Shown here: positions 45,795-57,848 of the stretch, piece after piece
Position numbering within the stretch: position 1 is the stretch's first letter
Layout: every line of letters starts with the position of its first letter
DNA from: Distichodus sexfasciatus
Lineage: Eukaryota; Chordata; Actinopteri; Characiformes; Distichodontidae
Length of the DNA stretch: 64,000 bases
Assembly: GCA_032718565.1 (NCBI GenBank)
Contig: JAVGVS010000003.1
Coordinates: forward strand, 1,506,555 to 1,570,554
Direction of reading: 5' to 3'
Made by a program: the position numbers and the translations under genes
The notes under the pieces: generated by a model
Database searches by the model: none
Told to the model about the DNA's origin: nothing
The model's input: only the letters and a program-made list of their open reading frames with translations

Positions 45795-46480
45795 TTGTTT
45801 GAAGTACTAATCTGTCCTTGATCTTTATCTAAATGCTGAGGTCGCCTCTTTGCTCCTTTGGTGATGAATGTCTGCTCGCTGATAACGCTCGGGCTGCTGG
45901 AACAATTAAAGAGACGTTGGCTTTTGTGCGGAGCTCTAAATTGCTTTTAAATAGCACATTATCACAAGCGAGCGGCTCCTCACGCAGGTCAGAGCTCAAC
46001 GTCTGGGCTGCGTTCACAAACAAAAATGTTTGGAGATTAGAGTTAGAACAACTGTTTCCGGTTCAGAGGTGTTTCTTGAAATGACATTTGTATTAGTTGG
46101 TTCAAGTCTCAAAGAACCTTCATGTCCAATCCAAAGAAGATTCCCTTCATTCATATGTTCTGCAATAAATGAAAAAGGTACTTGATGAATTCATAAAGCG
46201 TAGCTAAGAACCATGCACGAAAGTGTTTTATCATGAATGTAAGCGGAAACATATCATTCCAGGCCTATTTATATGACATTACCATGCATAATTTGTATAA
46301 AATTCTCACAAATCTACAGCAGAACTTCAAGTTAAACGCCCGGTTTTCATTATCAGGCCGCTTTGACCATGAAATGAGTTCTGAATGCAGAGTCGATATA
46401 AAGAGCTCATGCAAAAGCCTGTTAATATATGATAACTTATCGTCCGTTCGTGCTATCTATCTGGGATTATTAAGCCACAC
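45795..46480. promoter_or_regulatory. candidate intron 1 enhancer
   Basis: Repeat-free over ~650 bp, with GAACAATTAAAGAG, ACCATGCATAATTTG, TTATCAGGCC and GGGATTATTAAGCC motifs, 1.5-2 kb upstream of exon 2. Confidence 0.45.
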
Positions 46481-47604
46481 ATACACTCACACTCCCACTC
46501 ACTCAGGAGCAACACTGCCCAGCTTGTCCAGTGCAGCCCAATGTCCTGTGCACTCAGTGTGGCTGAAACTACAGATTTACAAAGGGTTCTAGACCACTCC
46601 ATCTGTCCAATCACTGTTAAATAACATTTTGTGCGGTATAGTAAATGATTCCCTATTTGTAAAGGTATATATTTTCTTGATAGGATTAATGCTGGGGTTA
46701 CACTACAAACTTTCAGCCTGATTCTAATTCAGAGCGAGTCACTCCTAGTTTGTAAATTTGGGGCAGTAGAGAGAGACAGTCACAAAAAGCGCTGTGTAAA
46801 AAAGAACACAGAGAAACAGGTACACTGTTTGTCTGCTTAATTTTAGAAGAGCAAATGGTCGCAAGTCTGGTCAGATTCTAGTTCTGGCTTCACAACTTCA
46901 CAACAAGAAGTTCTGGGCTTTATCAGGAGTTCGAATTACATGACTGGAATCATGATACAGTCTGCTAGTGCTAACTCTCTAGCCGTGTAGTTTAAATTCC
47001 CTAGATTCCAAATCTAAACGCCTCTAAGAACAGGCGGTAAATGTTAAACTCCCAAAATCTGTTTAATTCATAAATGTTTAAAACTCTAATGCCTCCTAAT
47101 GAGACTGATATTATGACACTAATGTTAGAAATCCTGTGGGTAACTTTGTGTGTTCTTCATTAAGAATTACTTTTACTTTAGATGTTAGATATTATTGTTA
47201 GATGTCATAATCTCCAATCATTTTAGAAAGAGAGCTGTGATCATTTGAAATGTGTTTTTAAGACATTAAATAGTATAATATTATACAACTATAGTTTAAA
47301 GAAAAAAAAATGAGCTAATATTTTACACAAACTGACATGCAATAAAATTTGCACGAGTGTTCTTCACCGTTTGTAGATTCTGTTCTCAAATATAGAACAA
47401 ATCGCAAATTACAAACACTGGAGAGTGTCAGAATCTTGGTGAAAACTATGTTAAGTGGGTTTAAAGAACAAATCTCTTCTTAAGAGCGGTTGCTGAATGA
47501 AGCTCAATGAAACCACAAGTTTCGATCCTACTGCCCTTCACGATCAACCCCAACTGAGTTCTACCCTAATACACATACCAAGATTTTGAAACGTTGAAAT
47601 TTAT
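46481..47604. other. intron 1 AT-rich DNA
   Basis: No exon, repeat family or RNA gene recognised. Confidence 0.35.
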
Positions 47605-47768
47605 TAGACTCTCATATTCAGAGCAACTTCCACTTCCTAATACACGGCCAGTTTACCTGCAGAAATTTGAGGTTAAGGGTCTTGCTCGAGGGTCCTATGG
47701 TGGTAACACTCGATTCGAACTCACAACCTCATGTTCCGTAGAAGAGTTTCCTACCTCTAGACCACCAC
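47605..47768 (-). repeat. tRNA-derived SINE, family B, degraded
   Basis: Minus strand: 'gtggtctagaggtaggaaac' head, B box 'gagttcgaatcg', then 'accctcgagcaagaccctta' and tail. Confidence 0.75.
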
Positions 47769-47869
47769 CAACAACAACGTTGCCACGTTCGACACAAACA
47801 TCGTTCTACGCTAGCCTCGGCTTGCATTCGGCGCACGCACTGGTGTTTTCCACCCTCTCGACTAATATA

Positions 47870-48500
47870 TTTTAATTTTTAATCCTTTCCAATTTGATGG
47901 GGCAGGCTTCATGGCGGCCTAAGCCAAATCTTTGTTGAAAGGTAATTAGAGGAGAGAGAGAGAAGAAGGAGGAGGAGGAGGAGAAGAAGGGGGAAGAGAG
48001 GCATTCAGTAACCCCATTAGCGAAGGCTCTTAGGGACAAGCAATACCTTACTACTGATTAAATCTAAAAGGAGATGAATCAGAGGGCCCAGGTCCGAAAG
48101 TGACTCCCGAGATAAATAAGATCGGACCATCAAGTTTCATTCCGGCTAGAGGATGGAGAGCAGGTTTGAAGGGAGGGGGGGAAACCTTTTAACTTAAATG
48201 ATCTAACTCGAGTAATTACACGGACGTGCAATTCAAGCACGAAGAACGGAGGCGCATAAATATACAGCAGATAAGCAAGAGTCTAACGGCAGTTGAGATC
48301 AGAACCGACAAATCTGCAGCTCTTCTGTAAATATTCTCCTACCAGTCCTAAAACGCTACAGGCTACTCCTGGAGACCAGAGAGGCAGAGAGTTGGGAATC
48401 TAATTAGACTGTCAGTATGTTGGGATTTAAGCATGATTAAAAAGCATCCACGGCCCACAACCCCCCCAAAAAACGCAGAGTGAGTCACTCAGGAGGATGA
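47870..48500. promoter_or_regulatory. candidate intron 1 enhancer
   Basis: Repeat-free except a GA patch near 47955-48000. Contains GAAAGGTAATTAGAGG, CTAATTAGACTGTC and GAATAATTTATCAAAT motifs. Confidence 0.4.
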
Positions 48501-48549
48501 ATAATTTATCAAATATCTGTCAATTTACTGCATTACAGGGCAAATGCAA

Positions 48550-49510
48550 GTAAGTGTAACTTGTGGCTTCATGCTCTTCAAAATAAAGGTACAAAACTAT
48601 TTTCAACAATACCATTTAAAGCAAACCATTTTTGTTCCATAAAATAACTTTTTCTGGCACAGAAGGACCATGTTTTGGGTTGGTGCCACAAAGTCTAAAG
48701 AAGCTCTTTAACCCCTAAAGAACTTTTTTTTCTATCCTAGGGTTGAAGATTCAGAGGTTGGCAAATTTATTTCTTTTTCCAAAATGTGATTCTGTTGGAG
48801 GGTAGTGTTGGGAAATTTTGACAACTGGGGGATGATCGCCCCACTCCATGATTGTGATCTCTTGCTCTTCTAAATTAAGGTAGCAAAAGTTTTTTTTGTG
48901 TGTTGGTTGTTATTCATGGTGCCATTCAAAACATTTTGGTTTCCTAAAGTACCCTACATGGCATGTAAGAAGCATGTTTTGGATGGTGCTACAAAATCTT
49001 TAACTCCTAAAGAACATTTCTTGTTCTACCAAGTGAGCAATTTAGCACTGAAGATCCAGAGATTGAGGTCTTTATCTGTTTGCCAACATATGGTTTATCT
49101 GGTGGCTAACATTGGCCAGTTTTGATTATTGTGGAGAGTATAACTCCTCATTCCATGCTTGTGAGCATATGCTCTTCTATATAAAGGGGGCAAAAGGTGT
49201 TTTTGTTTCTTTTTAGTTTGTTTTTGTGTGTCATATTAAGAAACATTTTGTTTCCCTAAGTTCCCTAACCCGTCACTCAAATATTCAGTGGTTATTAGGA
49301 TTTTCACCTATTTGCTGAAATATGATTACATTGTTTGGTAGTATTTGTAAATTTTGTTTTTCTTGTTTGTTGTTTGCTTGTAATTTGTGGTGTCATATTG
49401 GACATAATTAGGTTCTCTAATGGCATGCAAGAACCATGTTTTGTTCGGTGGCTCAAAGTCTCCACAAGCTGAAGAATCTCTCTTCCAACCCTAAAAACGA
49501 ACCTTTCATA
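48550..49510. repeat. degenerate tandem array, ~310-bp units
   Basis: Three diverged units begin near 48565, 48860 and 49165. Each carries in order 'ctcttcta(a/t)ataaagg', 'catttt(g)gtttcc', 'aagaaccatgttttg', 'gctacaaa(a/g)tct', 'ctaaagaac' and 'attcagaggtt'-like blocks. Confidence 0.7.
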
Positions 49511-49717
49511 GGTTCTACCCCAGTTGAGGGTTTTCAGGGAACCTATAACCTGAAATAAAGCGGTTAGGAGCCTTATTTAGAGGAGTATAATAATCTGAGC
49601 CTGCACTAATAATAACGGTAATAAATAATGGACGCATTTCTAAATGTGTCTAATGTTCTCAGCGCGACACGGAAAGTTGAGCGCGTCGAAAGGACACAAA
49701 AAAAAATGCGAACTCAC

Positions 49718-50125
49718 CTCTTTTGTCTCGTTTAAATGTAATGGCTGGATCTTTCCGTCGAAAGGACCGCTGAGAATATAGAGTGTAAAAGTCTTGGAGA
49801 TTGCAATAAAAAAAAACAAAATTAAAGAACAGTCCACAAAGTCGGAAAGCGGCTTGGCATCGGCAGCTGCTGTGAGAAGCGGAGCGCGTCTGATCTCAGA
49901 GCGACCAAATGGAGTTTTCAGATTATATTTCCACTGGTTCCGTTCCGTTCCCCTTTAATCGGACTGGATCTCGGTCGGAGCGATTTGATGAAGGAGCCTG
50001 CTCACTTCCATGTAGCTTTAAAGCGTGTGTGTGTGTGTGTGTTTAAAGAGCGTGTGCCGGGATGAGTGTGTCGGATCGTAATCTCCAGCTCTCCTCTACT
50101 CTCTTCTCTCTCTCGCCTTCTCTCT
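49718..50125 (-). other. lmo4: lmo4 exon 1, 5' untranslated
   Basis: Reading the minus strand, a strong donor (AAAGAG|GTGAGTT) lies at 49718/49717, about 5.2 kb upstream of the coding exon 2 acceptor. The sequence before it is repeat-poor and moderately GC-rich, with an interrupted (CA)n and a GA-rich stretch, as expected for a long 5'UTR. The 3' edge is well supported. The 5' edge is only a guess, placed about 25-30 bases beyond an AT-rich TATA-like box at 50149-50160. Short upstream ATGs occur in the exon, but no long ORF continues into exon 2. Confidence 0.65.
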
Positions 50126-50139
50126 CTACCTACATGTGT

Positions 50140-50300
50140 CAGTGACAGTAAAATAAAATCCTGAGTAAAAACCTCCTCTCCCACGATGACGTAAACGGGC
50201 CCGACAGCCAATAGGAGCGTGGAGCGTTCAAGCGGAATAACAGCTCCAGCCAATCAGAGGAGAGCGACATTGAGACGGACACTCCGAGTGAAGGAGGAGG
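50140..50300 (-). promoter_or_regulatory. lmo4: lmo4 core promoter with two CCAAT boxes and a CRE-like site
   Basis: The plus strand shows CCAAT at 50208-50212 and 50250-50254, which read ATTGG on the gene strand, 42 bp apart. A CRE-like TGACGTAA lies at 50187-50194, and an AT-rich TATA-like stretch at 50149-50160. Order and spacing upstream of exon 1 fit an NF-Y/CREB-type promoter. The TSS itself is inferred. Confidence 0.55.
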
Positions 50301-50467
50301 AGAAATTGCAGTTGAGTTTTATTAATTTTTTTCTCCTCTTTTTTGCTTTTTTATTGTGGCTATATACTGCTGACACACCCTGTACGAAAGCAGTGGAATT
50401 TCTAGCTAAATTGAGTTTAACAATTTATTGGTATTTTTATTTGCATATTGACAAATAAGATCTGTAC

Positions 50468-50570
50468 TGATATCCATGAAGCCACTTTTGGGCCTCTGAG
50501 CAAGACTTTAAACCCCCAGACGTTCCTATAAGACTCCCTGTGATTCGGAAATATAAAAGTAAAATAAATA
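50468..50570 (+). repeat. SINE family B 3' fragment
   Basis: 'gggcctctgagcaagacttt' followed by a degraded tail; the tRNA head is absent. Confidence 0.5.
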
Positions 50571-53464
50571 AATAGTCTTTAAAATACTGTATAAGTAAAT
50601 GCATTTTGCTACACACATTGCCACGAGGCAGCTTTACATATTACAAGCAAGTTTAGGCAGGAAAAAAATTCCCTCTGTGGCAAATAGGAGGAAACCTTGA
50701 GGTTGAGCACATACATTTAAGCTAGGACATATAATAATAATAATTTCCATTTATATGGTGCATATCAAAAATACAATCTTTAGGTTTTCAATTACGTTTC
50801 AAGAGGTCACTGCCAACTCCAAATGACAAGGTCCTGCAGGACTCTAAAAGTTTGCTTTTTCTGGGAGTCAACACAAGGAGTTTCCGCAAAGTTGATGTAC
50901 AGGACCTAATTTCGGCAACAGTTTTGTCCAGTGTGTTGAGATGTTTTTGACCAAGTGAGACCGACTGTATGTTAAATCCATTCTAATAAATAAACGTGAA
51001 AAAAAATGAAGTGCTATTTTCACAAGCATTGAATTTGACTTGTGTTGCATTCAGAGACACTCTAGTTTCCACTCGAGAATAAATTCTTAATGTACCGACT
51101 TTTCTGACTGACATTATAATACTCACAAGTTGTGCGTTCCCCTTTCACGGAAACACAACGCAGGTTTTCACAGTGAAATCTTCTGTTCTTACACAGTGGC
51201 GCCATCATCTGGCAAGAAAAGGAAATGCATGAAATAAGACAGCAGCAGGACTAAGCAAAACTAGAACGTTCATCAGAACTTTCTCTTGATCATACCGATT
51301 TAGTTAAACGTTTTTGGGGTGAGAGGAAATCATTTTGTAGATTCTTTTTGCCACCATTTAATATCTAAAACGTTCTGAAATTGTAGAATTACAGCAAACT
51401 GAATGAATGTTTACCTGTTTTAAGTCATCAATCATTTTCTGAAATTTAGCAAAGGCTAAACATGCACAGCTTCCAAAGGAGGGCATAAAACCACTATTTA
51501 TCAAAACGAACTATCTCTATTTTAATGCCCTTAATGCCCTTGTTATTTAGTCTCTAGAGGAGAGTTTTGTTTATTGTTCTCAAGCTGTGGACTTAGACAG
51601 CACTGCAGAAATAAATTGGCTGAAGCAGCCACTCATATATCGCTGCTTACTACCCATGTTTTTACTACTGCCTGTGTTTTTTTATTTTTTTAATGAAAGT
51701 TTTTAATGAAATTTTAACATGTAAACCATGTCCTGGTGCTCTATTCTTTTACTAAAACAGTGTCCGAGAGAGAGAAAAGTTTGGTGACATTCAACACTGA
51801 GTTCTATTTGGCGCTTAATCAGTTGGAGACAAAACCCTGTAATTGTTAGTTGCCTCTTGGATTCATTAGTAAGATGTACAATGTATAAAGAGTCTCCTGC
51901 AGAATGTCTTAATGGTTTAATTGTGACTGGTCCTGGTTGATTGCAGAGCTCGGTCTGATTTCCCTGCTGGAAAGGCAAGTCTATTCCACCCAGAATTAAG
52001 CTTCATTCTCTCGTCCTAGAACAATGAGTCAAAGATGGCAAAGAATGTATTTTCCACAAAGGAATAATTAATTTATCTCAACTATTAAAACTAGAGGGAA
52101 ATTAGGCGACGAATCTGAAAGGGTGCCTCAGAGGAAAAGCTTTGTTTGTTCTTTGGCTGCTTTTAATGAGCTTTTCATAAATGGGCAAGAAAAATTACTT
52201 ACTCCTTCTCTGCCTTTAGTTGTTTTTTTTTCTATTTTTTGGAGAAGGATGATATTCACACAATCAAAGAAGGAAGCAAGTGTTGTCAGACCCCAGTGGA
52301 AAACAGACCCCCAATGTCTGATCTTTTGATGTCCTATAGCGTCTCTTCAAGCGGAGCAGATGGAGAAACAGCACAACAATTTGAATTAACACACATTAAA
52401 TATGTAAAACCAATAAATTAAAGCATATAATACTGTAGCAATGCCCACATGGGGATTGTCAAAATAAAGTTTGCATCATTAATTTGAAACTGGTAGAGTA
52501 AATGCTAGGAGAATCATTTACTTTGAGCAAATGTATTACTACTCATAGTACAATGTTGCAATATGTTGTCTGCGTTGAATTGCGTTTCATACCTGAAGGA
52601 TTTGGGTTCCTCAGAAGGCAGAACTACATCCACAACATGATAGAAAAAATAAGCTGATAATGATATTATGAATACTTTGTTACTGTACTTGAGTGCAAAT
52701 TTCAGGCAGCTGCACTTACCTGAGTTTTTAGTTTTCTGACAACTTTCTACTTTTACTCTGACAACTTTCCCACTTTTCCAATCCAAACTTCTGTACTCTC
52801 TCATCATTACATCAAAACAGGCTAATATATTGAGCAGAATGTTAATGATGTTATTAATAATCAATACCAAAACTAATTTCATTTTAAACCTGTTAAAACA
52901 GACTGTATAAAAGATGCAACTTGGAGAAAGATTAAAAAACACAACTAACGAGTATGGAAGTGAAGACATATAACGATGTTGAAACGATAAATTGTACTTT
53001 AGTCGTGAATCTCATGAATCTCTTGTCCCTGTAATCCTAACTTTCATATTACCCTCGATTTAATCAGCTAATTATGAAGCTTTTCTTAAACTATCAGGCT
53101 GCTTCTGATTGAAAACACTGAGGATGTGCTTTTGTCACACACAAACATGATCACGTAGTTTAGTGTAAGGATCCCTCAGGACCGAAGTGGAAAATTGTGG
53201 AATTAAAGCCATGAATAAATGGTTGGCCATGCTTTGTATCAAAAATTAAAGTTACACTGGGGCTATTTTATGCTTTTATGCCTTATATTTTGTACATTTT
53301 AGAGCCTGTGCTTTTTATGTTATATTTACATGTTATAAATAGGTCAAAACTGCACTTTTACCAGAGTATTTTTATATAAGCATTTGTACTCCTTTTTGAG
53401 TATAGTATATATGTACTTTGGATACTTCTAAGTGATTACAGGTTTTAAAATGACTAAAAAAGGA
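50571..53464. other. upstream intergenic, no gene
   Basis: 50.6-51.0 kb holds dispersed-repeat fragments. 51.4-52.45 kb is AT-rich and repeat-free with possible CNE blocks (51700-51980, 52020-52160). No exon recognised on either strand. Confidence 0.35.
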
Positions 53465-53775
53465 CAGAGGTGGAAAACTCCAGCTTCAAAAAGTAAAATA
53501 TCTGCCAGGTTTTCTTTCTAACTTGTTTTCTTCTTAAATTAAAGGTTCACCTGGCCAAAAATATTTCAGGTGTAAATGTAGCTAACTATTAATGAACTCG
53601 AATGGGAATGTTAGGCGGAGTGTGGGTTTATCTTAAAATTATACATGAGCTTTGATTGTTAGGATTATTATCACCCCAAAAATAACCATTATGGTCAGGT
53701 GCATCTTTAATTGAGAATGGTTTAAAAAAAAATCTGTCAGGAATTTTACTCTGAACCAGACCTTTTCCACCTCTG
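53465..53775. mobile_element. hAT-like MITE (CAGAGGTGGAAAA ends)
   Basis: CAGAGGTGGAAAA at 53465 is exactly inverted as TTTTCCACCTCTG ending at 53775. 311 bp, non-coding. Target duplication not clear. Confidence 0.75.
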
Positions 53776-54700
53776 GAAATGTGAACTCTACAACCGTCTA
53801 TTTCAGTAAGTAGGATCAGAGTCTTTGGCATGATTCATATTCATTGTCTCTGTTTTAGGAACATTAAATAGCATTTGAGAATATTTGCCTTCTTCCACGA
53901 TTACAATTACTACACTCGTCCATGTCAGGAAATTTGTTAAAATTTGTTATTTCCACTTCAGTCTTAAGGGATTGCCACACTAAACCTCTCATGCTTGTGC
54001 CTGACAAAAACACATCCTGAGTGTGTTCAATCAGAAGCACCCTGACAGTTCACGAAGAGCTTCATAATTAGCTGATTAGTTGAACTAAATCAGGAGAAAT
54101 GTGAAAATTGAGTATTTAGAGCTGCAGAAACCCCAGATTCATGACTTAAAGTAGATCTGCACAATATATCATTTCATAAATTGCCATTGTGATGCTTGTC
54201 TGAACTTACAATGTCAAGCAAGACTAATAAAATAAATTTTCTATGGCTGATCCAGGGAATTCTAGGAGAATGTACTCTTATTTAATAGTTAATGAATAAA
54301 ATTCAAGAAAGATGTTTCACCATTATGATTTTCCATGCAGATGCACTCCCCTACAGAGTCATCAATCATTCTAGAATAATTAAATCTTTACAAATAGAAC
54401 TTTTCAAAGAATTTAATTTTAAAACATCCGATCTTTAATGTCTCTCCAAGCAGGTAACACAGCTGTGGCACTGGGTGGTGCAGTACATTAATATTAAGTG
54501 GCACATTACAAGATAAATCAGTATTTTCCAAACTCTCCAGATTGAAAAAACTGAAGTCATTTCTTTAATACGCTGTTATCGATCGCTTTGATCAATCTTT
54601 TGTCAGCTGAGAACAAGAAAAAATGGAGCTTAATTAAATACTAATAGATAATTCCCTTACAAATAGCACAGTGCACTTGAAAAGAAAAAAAAAACAGACA
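53776..54700. other. upstream intergenic AT-rich DNA
   Basis: No gene or clear repeat. Repeat-poor AT-rich sequence, possibly partly conserved around 54560-54680. Confidence 0.3.
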
Positions 54701-54719
54701 CAGAACCAGAATTAATCGG

Positions 54720-55180
54720 CCAGCGTTTGCAAAGCTAAACATTTGGGAGAAACTTCATCAGGAATTCTGCTCTCCGTCTTGGCCGTGCAATTATACATTA
54801 TGTATGCCATTAAAACGCGATTAGAGCCCCTCATACGTTAGTCTCTGAGATCATTTATTCGGCAAGGCTTGTTTGTAATTACATTGTTGTAAACAATGAT
54901 AAAACTGTTTTTTCATGCATGCCGTTGGATAATTGGCAACTCGCAGCGTTGCAGCCTAATTTGTTAGATTAGACGCAAACTATCTAGTGTGTGTGTGTGT
55001 GTGTGTGTGTATTTGTGTCCAAGGGCCTGGAAGTCCTCTGTTTTCTGGATAAACTTGTTTTCATATCTTGCAATTAAGCCAAATCATTTTGCATATTACG
55101 ATTCTGTCTGTAAATAAATTTAGGCTTAATTAAACATGTCCATAAATTCATTGTTGGTCATGTTCCAATAGCTGGTCACC
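54720..55180. promoter_or_regulatory. candidate upstream enhancer with inverted SOX-like pair
   Basis: Repeat-free apart from (GT)n at 54986-55010. CATTGTT (54882-54888) and AACAATG (54892-54898) form a perfect inverted pair with a 3-bp spacer. Also present are TTTGTAATTACATTG, GGATAATTGGC and TTTTGCATATTACG. Confidence 0.5.
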
Positions 55181-57262
55181 ACCGACTCGTTCAGGGGGCC
55201 TGCAGCACAAAAATATTAATACCTCAAAAAATCTTGATATGTTGAACCTTTAACCACTATAATATTTATTCTTTCTATGATATTACAAATGTCATGCTTG
55301 GATTGGAGAAGAAAAATAAGGCGCGAGTTTTGAAGAAAGGAATGAATGTACTTGCGGTGTTGAGGAAGTTAATTAAAACTGTAGATTTTTTAAGGTACAA
55401 GCTGCTTACGATCAAAAGTAGCTAAGCCAAGCGACTGTTTATAATAGTGGTTAATTAGGCAACAAGTTACAGAGCAAAAGTCGCTAACTACTAGAGTTGG
55501 GTTCAAGACCACCTAAACCGAGAGCGAGACAAGATTAAGACCAAGGCCAAGACCAGAGTCTGTCAAGACCGACACCGGACCAATGCACGTTTTAAACCAC
55601 ATGACAAATAAGTGGAACAGGCAAAGACTAAGCAACATTAAACATGTTTATTCAATATTTCTCCCTTACATATCTATAATGTGGAAATCGCTTCTCTTTA
55701 AGCTGTTATCCATTTGGTATCCATCTGGATACAGAATAAAATTATTTGATAAACTATTCATTTTTCTATATTTATAATTTCCACATTGATTCTTTTGTAA
55801 CATTATAAAATAGAAAAAAATATTTTCAGGTCAATTGAAAATGAAGAAATACTAAAGTTTTGGTAATTTTGGACTCATTTTGGCCTTTAAAATGAGCTGC
55901 ATTCAGACTTTCTGGAAGTGAAGTATGTTTTTGCGCATGATGTCAAATGTCAAAAGTGATGTTAAAAGAAATATTTCTATATTTTACATATCTCTATATT
56001 CTGCAGTCTATATATTTTTATCAAAACATAAAGTCATATCACACTAAGGTTTTACGACAATTTTGGCGGCAGACAATGTTTAGGTTTTCAGTTTGTCTAT
56101 GTTACACTCAAATATGTAAGTTCGGTGTATTTTGCTGTTGAGAGACATACGCTTCCATCTTCGCCAAGGTGGTTTCAATCCTCCGATTTCATCTTGCAGC
56201 TGCCAAAAGTGCACTATGATGTAATAATTATACATCATCTGGGCACAGTAGCCTATCAGATGTCACTGCTACACACCAGTCAGAAACACCTAGTAGTTGA
56301 AAATGTTGCTTTGTAGAGAAAAAATTCTCATTTTTGATAAGCTACTAAAGAATTTAAGTTAGTAATGTCACTAATTTTAGTCAACTGCTCCCCAACAAAC
56401 TGTAAGAGTGTGTGAATCATAAATTGTGGCTTAATTTGTGAAACCAAAACATCACAAAACTTCAAGTAAGATTTTAGGAGGAAAAGGCATCTGCAATAAT
56501 AGTAATATACTGAGCTCTTTGGTAGAAACACACTCATACACACCCACACTCACATACTCACGCACACACACACACACCTTGCTGAGCCCTCTCTCCGTAG
56601 GGCCCATAATTATGTTGATCAGTGCAGGCACGGCCTTCAGAACAACATCACTCTAATGAAAGCTCGCTAATCCTTAATGAGTCACTATGTCTTGTGATAA
56701 ATTTCATAATTATTCAACCCAGCGCGACGGGAGACAAAAAATCATCAGTCAAAGCAAATTAGCCCGGCTCCATTATGGAGCGCAGGCGTCTTGCAGGGAC
56801 GCTCACTTTATTAGGCCTGTACACCCATTGCAGTAATTGGGGGCATATTTCACTTGGCTGTGGCCCCACTTCATTCAAGGGCCGCTTTTATCTTTTATAC
56901 TCACGCCGACACCTTTCGGGGGGTTCGGCTGCAGCATGGAACGCAGAAAAAAGGTGGTCGAGCGGTTTTGGAGAAGGGCACACGAGACACAGACACGTGA
57001 CCTTCAAAACGGAATCTTGGCAGGAGTGAAATTGGAATGATCAGGGATCAGTGTCTACCCGTACCTTAAACTGTGCTGTAATATCAATGATGATCAATGT
57101 CAATGACGATGCAATAATGTTCATATTTTCACTTAGTGGACAACATTTTCACTTTGTTTGTTAGACTTCTCTTTTAGGGGACCTGAAAAAGAAAGACAAA
57201 ATAAAAAGTCTGTTCGGCTCTCAAAATGTGAGCGCAGGTCACAGAGTGTTCAAGACTTTAAA
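55181..57262. other. upstream intergenic; candidate conserved block 56580-57000
   Basis: 55.2-56.5 kb is AT-rich with decayed dispersed repeats. 56580-57000 is repeat-free after a (CA)n run and has CATAATTATGTTG and TCCTTAATGAGTC motifs. No exon. Confidence 0.35.
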
Positions 57263-57470
57263 AAGGTAGGTATTTGTCAATGTGAACACAGCACAATGCA
57301 CAGTGCACCACAACATAATGTGACCTCTGCATTTGACCCATCTATGAAGGACCAGTGGGCAGCTGATGGACAGCTCCCAGAGAGCATTGCTTCAGGACAG
57401 TACCTTGGCAAAAACATTAACATTGGTACTGATAGAAAGGTGGAGCTGCATAACCACAGACCTACTCAAT
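57263..57470 (-). repeat. tRNA-derived SINE, family A, diverged
   Basis: Minus-strand copy recognised by the tail (complement of 'caatgtgaacacagcaca') and 'tctgcatttgacccatctatg'. The head is strongly diverged. Confidence 0.7.
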
Positions 57471-57621
57471 ATTAGGTGGATGGTCATAAAATGTGAGTGA
57501 ATATGACTAATGGTGGATTGAGACTCAATTTGCAAGTGTCTGAACAGGTGTTGGGCCACATGCTAAATACTGTTTGGATGAACTTGTTTTCTCACTTATG
57601 AAACAAGTGTTGGTTCAGTTG

Positions 57622-57848
57622 TCGGGGCAGTTGGTAGCGTAATGATGTTCGCCCTGCCATCAGAGGGTCGCCAGTTCAAGTCGCCCACTGGTTAAGGTAC
57701 TCATGAGCAAGGTACCATTCCCAAGCACTGCTCCCCAAGCGCTGTCAAAAATATCTGATCCGATCATCTTCACGGATGGGTCAGATGCAGAGATTACATT
57801 TCGTTGTTGTGCACTGTGTACTGTGCTGTGTTCACAATGACATTTAAA
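57622..57848 (+). repeat. tRNA-derived SINE, family A
   Basis: Head 'gttggtagcgtaatgatgtt', B box 'cagttcaagtcg', body 'ccaagcactgctccccaagc', and tail to 'cacaatgacattt'. In inverted orientation to the copy 150 bp away. Confidence 0.85.

Larger units (their letters stand above)
44477..49717 (-). other. lmo4: lmo4 intron 1
   Basis: GT-AG intron between the 5'UTR exon and exon 2. From the exon 2 side it holds AT-rich DNA with decayed repeats (44.5-45.4 kb), SINE B copies at 45.43-45.56 and 47.60-47.77 kb, a likely enhancer at 45.8-46.5 kb, plain AT-rich DNA (46.5-47.6 kb), another conserved-looking block at 47.87-48.5 kb, and a degenerate tandem array at 48.55-49.5 kb just before exon 1. Confidence 0.7.
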
